Positions 60,133 to 64,000 of a stretch of DNA of 64,000 bases are shown piece by piece. The notes below the pieces were generated by a model. It saw only the letters and a program-made list of their open reading frames with translations. It was not told the origin of the DNA and did not search any database. Source of the stretch: Acidobacteriota bacterium (GTDB lineage Bacteria; Acidobacteriota; Vicinamibacteria; Marinacidobacterales; Marinacidobacteraceae); assembly GCA_022826825.1 (NCBI GenBank), contig JAJDUD010000063.1:62001-126000 (forward strand). Direction: 5' to 3'. The position numbers were made by a program, and so were the translations under genes. Numbering within the stretch: position 1 is the first letter of the stretch; each line of letters opens with the position of its first letter.

Positions 60133-60543
60133 ATGTCCATGGCCATCCGTTGGATTCTCGTTCTCGTGCTCGGCACCTCGTGCGCGACGAGCTACCAATT
60201 TCTCGACTCCGGCGGCTGCGCCGCGGATGCGCCTGACGTTCCGGATCTCTCGCCGCTGGCTCATGCCTACGATGTCCGTGATATCGACGAACCGCCGAGG
60301 ACGCGTTGGAGTAACGACATAGACCCAGACGAATGGCGCGGGCCGGAGGGGATGGTGGTCGTTCAAGTGGTTATCCTGGAGAGTGGCCGCGTCCACCCGA
60401 CCCAGGTGATCCACAGCGTCAACGACTGCGTGGACGCGCTCGCGGTCGAGACTGCGCGCACCTGGCTCTTTCACCCCGGACGCATCAATGGCCAAGCGGT
60501 GGCGGTAGTGACGGAGCTCGAGTTCTCAATGAAGTGGTTCTGA
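60133..60543 (+). CDS. Lipoprotein with TonB C-terminal-like domain
   Basis: 136 aa from ATG 60133 (or 60139). A hydrophobic signal ends in LGTSC with Cys17 as lipidation site. Residues 75-136 show the beta-alpha-beta-beta pattern of TonB_C (VVVQVVILESGRVHPTQV, then ALAVETARTWLFHPGRINGQAV and VTELEFSMKW). It lacks the proline-rich spanning region and membrane anchor of true TonB, so it is not an energy transducer in the usual sense. Small stand-alone TonB_C proteins are common in Bacteroidota, Acidobacteriota and Myxococcota. A TACTGT box lies 7 nt before the ATG. Confidence 0.75.
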   Translation: MSMAIRWILVLVLGTSCATSYQFLDSGGCAADAPDVPDLSPLAHAYDVRDIDEPPRTRWSNDIDPDEWRGPEGMVVVQVVILESGRVHPTQVIHSVNDCVDALAVETARTWLFHPGRINGQAVAVVTELEFSMKWF

Positions 60544-60636
60544 GCGAATCGGGGCGTCTGTCTCGCTCGGGGTTACGCGCCAAGCGGCATCTGTTGCTCG
60601 TCGGCGGAACGTGGTTTCGCGGCCCTGGGGCCCGCG

Positions 60637-60661
60637 GTGCCGGTCTGGAGACCGGCGTTCC
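60637..60661. repeat. REP-like palindrome, copy 6
   Basis: Contains GCCGGTCTGGAGACCGGC (8-bp stem, 2-nt loop) and is identical over 25 nt to the reverse complement of 31917-31941. It lies between the convergent TonB-like and IorB-like genes. Confidence 0.7.
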
Positions 60662-60684
60662 CTCCTGCGTTCCGCGGCGGGCCG

Positions 60685-63096
60685 CTAGACGCCCGCCGCC
60701 GCCAGCTCCGCGAGCACGCGCTCGGGCCGGAGCGGCAGCCGGCGCATCCGCACCCCCGTCGCGTCGTGGACGGCGTTCGCGATCGCCGCGGGAACCGGCT
60801 TGTGCGAGGGTTCCCCGGCTCCGTAGGGCCTGAGGTCCGGGCGGTCGGGATTCGGATCGCCGTTCACCACCACGACGTCGATGCGCTCGGGCGCATCCCG
60901 GTGGGTCAGGGTCGGGTGCGTGCGCCAGTCGACGCTCGTGACCGTCTCGCCGTCGAACCGGACCTCCTCGAAGAGCGTCCGGCTGATCCCGTGCAGCAGG
61001 TTCCCCTGGATGGTGTTCTCGAGGCCGTCCGGGTTGATCACGAGGCCGCAGTCGTGGGCGCACACCATCCGCGGAACGCGAACCCGTCCGGTCTCGCGTT
61101 CGACCTCGACTTCGGCGATCACCGCGATCGTGGTGCGCGCGCGGTAGGTGTAGGCGATGCCCCGCCCGGTGAGCAGGGGCCCGTCGCCCAACCGCCCGGG
61201 TGAGGGCCGCGCGTCCCATCCGTAGGCCCTGGCGGCCGCTTCGACCACCGCGATGGATCGGGCCCGGCGGAAGACCTCGTCGTCATCGGTCGCCCCGCGC
61301 AGGAGGCGCAGCCGGAACTCCACCGGGTCCGCATCCGCGGCCGCCGCCAGCTCGTCCACGAACGACTCCGCGGCGAACGTGATCTGCGGGCCGTTGGGGT
61401 CGCGCAGGTTCCCGGTGCGGAGCGGCGTCTCGAACACCAGCGGGAGGCGGACCGCCCGCGTCTCCCCGCGCCGGTTCGGCACGTGGTACATGTCGTCCGG
61501 CCCCCGGGCGCCTCCGGGAGACGGCTGGTCCGGCCTCAGCCCCATCAGTTGCGCGATGAGCACGGTCCGGGCCTGGTTGTAGCCGACGTGCGCGTAGTTG
61601 GCGATCCGCGCCTGGTAGTCGAGGGCGACCAGGTTGCCGTCCGCGTCGAGCCCTCCGCGGAGATCGATGGCGAAGGCGGGACCCTTGGTGTCCCACGCCG
61701 TCTCCTCGTGCCGCATCCACTGCACCCGGACCGGGCGGCCGAGCTCCTTGGCCAGGTAGGCGGCCTCGAAGCCCGCGTCGTCCGCCGCCGTGCGCCCGTA
61801 GAGCTGCGGCCCCTCCATCCAGATCACCCGCACCTGCTCCGGCGGCATGCCGAGGAACTCGGCGATGCCGGTCCGGTGGCTGTACGGCTTCATGTCGTTG
61901 GTGTAGATCGTCATCTGGCCGTCCGAGGGATCGGCCACGGCGTGGGCGGGCCCGATCGCCGTGTGTCCCTGGAAGGGGACGTCGTAAGCGGCCTCGACGA
62001 CGGTCGCGGCGCTCGCCAGCGCCCCGTCGGGGTCTCCCTGCACCGGCGCCGCCCCGCGTCGCTCGGAGCCCGGCTCCGGCTCCGCGCTCCTCAGGTATTC
62101 GAAGAGGTCATCCGATGCCGGGAAGGGCGCGGTGGCGGGCTTTTCCCAGGTGACGGCGAGACGTTCCGCCGCCTCGATCGCCTGCTCCTCGCGCTCGCAC
62201 ACCACCGCGACGTAGTTGCCCTTTCGCACCACCCGGAGGAACCCGGGCATGTCCCGCACCGAGGATTCGTCCAGCGCCGTCAGCGTCGCGCCCGCGAAGG
62301 GCGGCCGCACGTTCCGGGCGTGGACCATCCCCGGCAGGCGGACGTCCACCGCCCACTCGAACGATCCGTCCACCTTCGCGGGGATGTCGTAGCGCGGAAT
62401 CGACTGGCCGACCAGTTTCAGGTCCTGTACCGGCTTGACGCTCGCGACGCCGCCGGCCTGGTTGATGTTCGCACCCGTCAGCGCGACGTCGAAGCGCCGC
62501 CCGCCGACCAACTCCCCATAGGTGACCGTCCGCGCGGGATCGCCGTTGAGCGAGATCACCCCCTCGCTCACCCGAAGCTCCTCCACCGGCACGCCGAAGC
62601 GCTCCGACGCCATCTCCAGCAGCACCCGCCGGGCCTCCGCCGCGATGCGGCGTCCGACCATGGCGTCGCGCTCGATCGCGTCCGAGCCGCCCGAACCGCC
62701 CTGGTCCACCGTCAGGTCCGTGCGCCCCATGACGACCGTGGCCCGGTCGAAGGCGAGGTCGAGTTCGTCGCACATCATCTGCCGGGTGGCGGTGCCGATC
62801 CCCTGTCCCCCGTCGGTCTTGCCGAGGTAGAAGGTCGCGCTGCCGTCCTCGTGGACGACCAGCCAGGAATCGAGCTGGAGAAAGTCGGGATCGCGGTAGG
62901 GGCCGGACTCCGCCGGCTGGGAGCCCAGCGCCTGCCGCGCCGCGCCGGCCGCGCCCATGGCGCTCAGGCCGAAGACGAAGAGGCCCGACGTCTTGAGGAA
63001 GTCGCGCCGGGATGCGCTCCCCTCCCAGTGCCCGAGCGCGCGCTCGATCGTGTCGGGGGCCTGCCGGCCGTTCCCCGGATCCCGCCCGCGGGTCAT
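60685..63096 (-). CDS. Molybdenum hydroxylase large subunit (IorB/xanthine dehydrogenase family)
   Basis: 803 aa from ATG 63096. The twin-arginine signal SRRDFLKTSGLFVFG at residues 29-43 predicts Tat export. The molybdopterin-cytosine-dinucleotide-binding domains show GGQGIGTATRQMMCDELD, TVDQGGSGGSDA, FQGHTAIGPAHAVAD and the C-terminal GAGEPSHKPVPAAIANAV, whose Glu is the catalytic base of the family. Closest by architecture is the isoquinoline 1-oxidoreductase beta subunit or related aldehyde oxidases. The substrate cannot be deduced. The small FeS subunit is encoded just upstream with a 4-nt overlap. No FAD or cytochrome subunit is seen within the window. Confidence 0.92.
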   Translation of the reverse strand: MTRGRDPGNGRQAPDTIERALGHWEGSASRRDFLKTSGLFVFGLSAMGAAGAARQALGSQPAESGPYRDPDFLQLDSWLVVHEDGSATFYLGKTDGGQGIGTATRQMMCDELDLAFDRATVVMGRTDLTVDQGGSGGSDAIERDAMVGRRIAAEARRVLLEMASERFGVPVEELRVSEGVISLNGDPARTVTYGELVGGRRFDVALTGANINQAGGVASVKPVQDLKLVGQSIPRYDIPAKVDGSFEWAVDVRLPGMVHARNVRPPFAGATLTALDESSVRDMPGFLRVVRKGNYVAVVCEREEQAIEAAERLAVTWEKPATAPFPASDDLFEYLRSAEPEPGSERRGAAPVQGDPDGALASAATVVEAAYDVPFQGHTAIGPAHAVADPSDGQMTIYTNDMKPYSHRTGIAEFLGMPPEQVRVIWMEGPQLYGRTAADDAGFEAAYLAKELGRPVRVQWMRHEETAWDTKGPAFAIDLRGGLDADGNLVALDYQARIANYAHVGYNQARTVLIAQLMGLRPDQPSPGGARGPDDMYHVPNRRGETRAVRLPLVFETPLRTGNLRDPNGPQITFAAESFVDELAAAADADPVEFRLRLLRGATDDDEVFRRARSIAVVEAAARAYGWDARPSPGRLGDGPLLTGRGIAYTYRARTTIAVIAEVEVERETGRVRVPRMVCAHDCGLVINPDGLENTIQGNLLHGISRTLFEEVRFDGETVTSVDWRTHPTLTHRDAPERIDVVVVNGDPNPDRPDLRPYGAGEPSHKPVPAAIANAVHDATGVRMRRLPLRPERVLAELAAAGV

Positions 63097-63578
63097 CGGT
63101 CCTCCTCCCCGGAAGTGCCTGCCATCGCGGTCGCGGCCCGCTTCACCGCGGACTGGATCCGGTAGTAGGTCATGCAGCGGCAGAGAATCGGGTTCATGCC
63201 CCTCCGGATCTCCTCGTCGGAGGGATTCGGGCTGTTGCTGAGCAGCGCCGCGGCCGTGAGAATCTGGCCGTTCTGGCAGAACCCGCACTGCGGCACCTGC
63301 TCCTCGATCCAGGCCTGCTGGACGGGGTGCAGCTTGCCGTCCTCGGGCAGCCCCTCGAGGGTGGTGATCTCGCCCCGGGTACGCGAGACCGGCAGGATGC
63401 AAGAGCGGATCGGACGTCCGTCCATCAGCACCGTGCAGGTCCCGCACTGGGCGAGGCCGCAGCCGAAGCGCGGTCCCCGCAGCCCCAGATCGTTCCGGAG
63501 GACGTAGAGCAGCGGCGTCGCCGGATCGACGTCGACCGTGTGGGTCTTGCCGTTGACCGTGAGCGTGGTCTCTTGCAT
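63093..63578 (-). CDS. 2Fe-2S subunit of molybdenum hydroxylase (IorA-like)
   Basis: 161 aa. A plant-ferredoxin-type cluster is bound by GCGLAQCGTC with a following Cys in SCILPV. The second, helical cluster domain has CGFCQNG and CRC in ILCRCMTYY. It transfers electrons from the Mo site of the large subunit to an acceptor. No signal peptide is present. Co-export with the Tat-signalled partner by hitch-hiking is typical for this family. Confidence 0.95.
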   Translation of the reverse strand: MQETTLTVNGKTHTVDVDPATPLLYVLRNDLGLRGPRFGCGLAQCGTCTVLMDGRPIRSCILPVSRTRGEITTLEGLPEDGKLHPVQQAWIEEQVPQCGFCQNGQILTAAALLSNSPNPSDEEIRRGMNPILCRCMTYYRIQSAVKRAATAMAGTSGEEDR

Positions 63579-63605
63579 CGATGGTTCCCCTACCGCGCGA
63601 AGATG

Positions 63606-64000
63606 CTACCGGAGCGTCTCGACCCGCTCGAAGGTCATCGAGTTGCCGCTCGGGAAGTGGAGGGTCAGCAGGTCGCCCTCCACCGTGACCTCGCAGGGCT
63701 CGCGGTGGTTCGCATTCGCTTCCGCGGCGGAACGGATCGCCATCGCCAGAGGCGCCTCGGGCAACGGCCCGGCGGCGCCGCCCGCCGAAAGGTGGAACTG
63801 GTGAGTGAGCAGCAGGGACCTCCCGTCGCGCGACCACTCGCCGCCCTCGGCCGAGCCGCGGACCGCGGCGCCGTCCTCGCCGGTCACGAAGAAGGTCACC
63901 GACCATTCGCCGCGGCTGCCGTCGTCGCTCCCGGCGAGGAACACGATCCGGCCGTCCACGGGGAGTTCCGCTCCCGCAGCGAGCCGGTAGGCGCGCGGCC
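63606..64000 (-). CDS. Unknown beta-rich protein, N-terminus beyond window
   Basis: The C-terminal 117+ residues of a gene entering from the right edge. The open frame continues past the first possible start (GTG 63959) to base 64000 without a stop. It reads as alternating strands (FLAGSDDGSRGEWSVTFFV, HQFHLSAGG, CEVTVEGDLLTLHFPSG). No family was recognised. It ends 27 nt before the FeS subunit gene and may be in the same operon. Confidence 0.65.
   Translation of the reverse strand, partial: PRAYRLAAGAELPVDGRIVFLAGSDDGSRGEWSVTFFVTGEDGAAVRGSAEGGEWSRDGRSLLLTHQFHLSAGGAAGPLPEAPLAMAIRSAAEANANHREPCEVTVEGDLLTLHFPSGNSMTFERVETLR

Overview
The window is very GC-rich (third codon positions overwhelmingly G or C), densely packed, and carries Gram-negative envelope genes: a BamD-like lipoprotein, HtrA/DegQ, a PpiD-type foldase, two outer-membrane beta-barrels, a TonB-like lipoprotein and many lipobox signals. 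Gene order (fmt-rsmB-PASTA-rpe; mreBCD-mrdA-rodA-rng; thrS-infC-rpmI-rplT-zapB-zapA) and the mix of families suggest a free-living member of Acidobacteriota or a related deep phylum. That placement is an inference from memory of gene order, not a computed result. Single-base oddities (a frameshift in the GspE/PilB ATPase, a prmA with no normal start codon) would be compatible with a metagenome-derived assembly.

Layout. 0-6 kb, plus strand: end of fmt, a GDPD phosphodiesterase, rsmB, a membrane-anchored PASTA protein, rpe, a YbgC-like thioesterase and bamD. 6-12 kb: pgsA (minus), a sugar nucleotidyltransferase plus phosphohexomutase pair, tRNA-Gly(CCC), a bactofilin, alanine dehydrogenase and a LipM/LplA-type acyltransferase. 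12-20 kb: grpE-dnaJ-prmA-rsmE, a soluble Ser/Thr kinase, recX and alaS. 20-24.6 kb, minus: agmatine deiminase, an NhaC-like antiporter, N-carbamoylputrescine amidase and a queuosine-precursor transporter. 24.6-31.5 kb: gatC-gatA, then on the minus strand tRNA-Val(GAC), thrS, infC (ATC start), rpmI, rplT, two ZapA/ZapB-like proteins and thiL.

31.5-32.3 kb is a non-coding repeat-rich segment (183-bp tandem repeats, a long inverted repeat and REP-like palindromes). 32.3-39 kb: a frameshifted type IV pilus/type II secretion ATPase, a Na/Pi cotransporter, HtrA and tandem outer-membrane beta-barrel paralogues. 39-47 kb, minus: the rod-shape operon mreB-mreC-mreD-mrdA-rodA followed by rng, an RsbW-like anti-sigma kinase and an inositol monophosphatase. 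47.5-53.5 kb, plus: a PpiD-like foldase, a STAS anti-sigma antagonist (a possible partner for the RsbW-like kinase), moeA-moaC-larE and a zinc-ribbon/metallo-beta-lactamase fusion. 53.5-58.2 kb: tatA, an ornithine-cyclodeaminase-like enzyme, NAD(P)HX repair, tsaE and a lipoprotein of the sulfatase fold that has lost metal ligands.

58.2-60.6 kb is a less compact, compositionally looser island holding a decapeptide-repeat protein, a DUF6508-like small protein, a possible integrase remnant and a TonB-like lipoprotein. 60.7-64 kb, minus: a molybdenum hydroxylase pair (IorB/IorA type) and a partial unknown gene. moeA/moaC could supply molybdopterin for the Tat-signalled IorB, and tatA lies in the same window. 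The most interesting items are the decapeptide-repeat protein in its island, the dispersed covarying palindromes, the degenerate sulfatase-fold lipoprotein, and several genes with a -10 box 6-8 nt before the ATG that look leaderless.
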